Positions 14,724-15,451 of a stretch of DNA of 15,451 nt are shown one piece after another. The notes under the pieces were generated by a model. The model was not told the origin of the DNA. It saw nothing but the letters and a program-made list of their open reading frames with translations, and made no database searches. This DNA comes from a bacterium (GTDB taxonomy: Bacteria; Electryoneota; RPQS01): contig JADKHW010000034.1 of the NCBI GenBank assembly GCA_016721565.1, positions 1 through 15,451 of the forward strand, in the 5' to 3' direction. The stretch's first letter is position 1. The number at the start of each line of letters is the position of its first letter. A program made the position numbers and the translations under genes.

Positions 14724-15451
14724 TCAGTATTCTTTGCAGTGTTCGTTAAATTGCGGTGAATCCATCTGCAAAATCATTTTGCGCGTGATGGTTTGGGGCC
14801 GGAGGTCGGCTGATAGAAATACATTCCGCTGGACATGTTGTTGAGGTCGAACGTGGCCGTGTGGCGTCCGCTGGGAATGCGCTGCCTGCCAACACGGCCA
14901 CGTTGTGACCTTAACATGTCGAACACTTCAAGCTTTACAGTTGATGCAGTACTAAGATCAAAACCTTCGATGTTCGTCGTGGGATTGAACGTACTGGGAT
15001 AGTTGTTAGATCCTGAATCGGGAACCAATTGCCGTCGGCAGGACGCGCGACTTCGGCAGGTTAGTGCCACGGCGGCGGTGTGCTTCAACGGAATCAGCAT
15101 ATCGGAACACGCGGCCATTCGCCGTGCAGAAATAACCGTTGGCCGGATCTGCGTAATGGACGTTGTTGCTGAAGAAACAGGGCGTGGCGAGCTGAGTCCA
15201 CGTCGCACCGCTGTCAAAACGAACGTGCAACGAGTCCACCGTCACTCACATCCACGCATTCATCGCCGACGTCATCACAATTCTGAAAATGTCCTGCGCT
15301 GTGCCGCTTGCACCCGTGACCCAATTCGCGCTGCTGTTGTCAGTGGGATAGACCATGCCGTCTGTGCCGACTTCAAGTCCAGTTTGCGCATCCCACATGT
15401 CCATCGAGTTGAAGATGATGTTGAAATCGTTTTGTTCGGTTTGCACATTCC
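14724..15451 (-). CDS. Secreted beta-propeller (YCF48/BNR-like) protein with type IX sorting domain (5' partial, frameshifted)
   Basis: The gene enters from the right edge. Residues encoded at 15446-15080 show propeller blades of the YCF48/BNR kind: 'AQTGLEVGTDGMVYPTDN', 'SANWVTGASGTAQDIF', 'SDGGLVARSF' then 'DSGATWTQLATP', and 'ADPANGYFCTANGRVFRYAD'. The sorting domain follows in other frames: 'NNYPSTFNPTTNIEGFDLS', 'TVKLEVFDML', 'NVAVLAGSAFP', 'GRHTATFDLNNMSSGMYFY' and 'TITRKMILQMD'. Breaks lie near 15246 (spurious TGA), 15217, ~15080, ~14915, ~14875 and ~14793 (an A missing from a run). In the uncorrected frame the stop is at 14774; the frame that encodes the expected KMILQ end stops at 14724-14726. 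It is probably an exported or cell-surface protein of unknown ligand, unrelated in sequence to the beta-helix protein at the left edge except for the tail. Confidence 0.75.

Noticed and set aside
15246..15248. In-frame TGA between two open propeller segments, suggesting stop-codon recoding or selenocysteine
   Set aside because: Shifting one frame for ~30 bases gives 'SDGGLVARSF' running into 'DSGATW', a perfect blade repeat, so two small indels explain it. TGA is a normal stop elsewhere (mgsA, mtnB, mtnD).

Overview
The window looks like a chromosomal piece of an FCB-group bacterium (Fibrobacteres-Chlorobi-Bacteroidetes superphylum or an allied candidate phylum such as Zixibacteria, KSB1 or Marinimicrobia). 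The main reason is that two secreted proteins, one at each end, finish in the 'YPNPFN...' type A sorting domain used by type IX secretion. An OmpA-type porin with calcium-binding thrombospondin type 3 repeats fits the same assignment. The exact phylum cannot be fixed from this sequence.

Layout. 1-1410 (+): 3' part of a secreted beta-helix protein with a sorting domain, broken by one frameshift. 1432-1461: bidirectional terminator. 1509-2943 (-): OmpA-like protein whose last ~50 codons are shifted out of frame. 2944-3131: divergent promoter region. 3132-4286 (+): class I aminotransferase. 4283-6610 (-): tight four-gene operon mgsA-mtnB-mtnD-mtnC, convergent with the aminotransferase. Together these five genes encode the last four steps of methionine salvage from methylthioribulose-1-phosphate, plus methylglyoxal synthase. 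6631-6831: leader region with a consensus-like promoter, two short overlapping reading frames and a perfect 13-bp hairpin 20 nt before mgsA. 6819-12234 (-): glycan-assembly locus, made of a GT2-methyltransferase protein followed by a GT2-GT4-methyltransferase-GT4 protein of about 1,250 residues. 12235-12720: unidentified coding-like fragment. 12735-13250: non-coding DNA with a hairpin-rich element resembling dispersed intergenic repeats. About 13321-14576 (+): a ClC-type chloride channel or transporter, recognisable only by following the protein across many frame changes. 14724-15451 (-): 3' part of a secreted beta-propeller protein with a sorting domain, running off the right edge.

Reading-frame quality is very uneven. 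From about 1,700 to 9,200 the genes are intact; from 9,220 to the end every gene is interrupted by small indels, often in homopolymers, while conserved motifs survive in whichever frame is open. This points to uncorrected sequencing or assembly error more than to true gene decay, so the broken genes are described by what they would encode if repaired.

Functionally, the mtn genes would regenerate methionine from the methylthioadenosine by-product of polyamine, AHL or nicotianamine-type reactions. The glycosyltransferase-methyltransferase proteins would build and cap a methylated surface polysaccharide or glycoprotein glycan. The OmpA-like protein and the two sorting-domain proteins belong to the cell surface.
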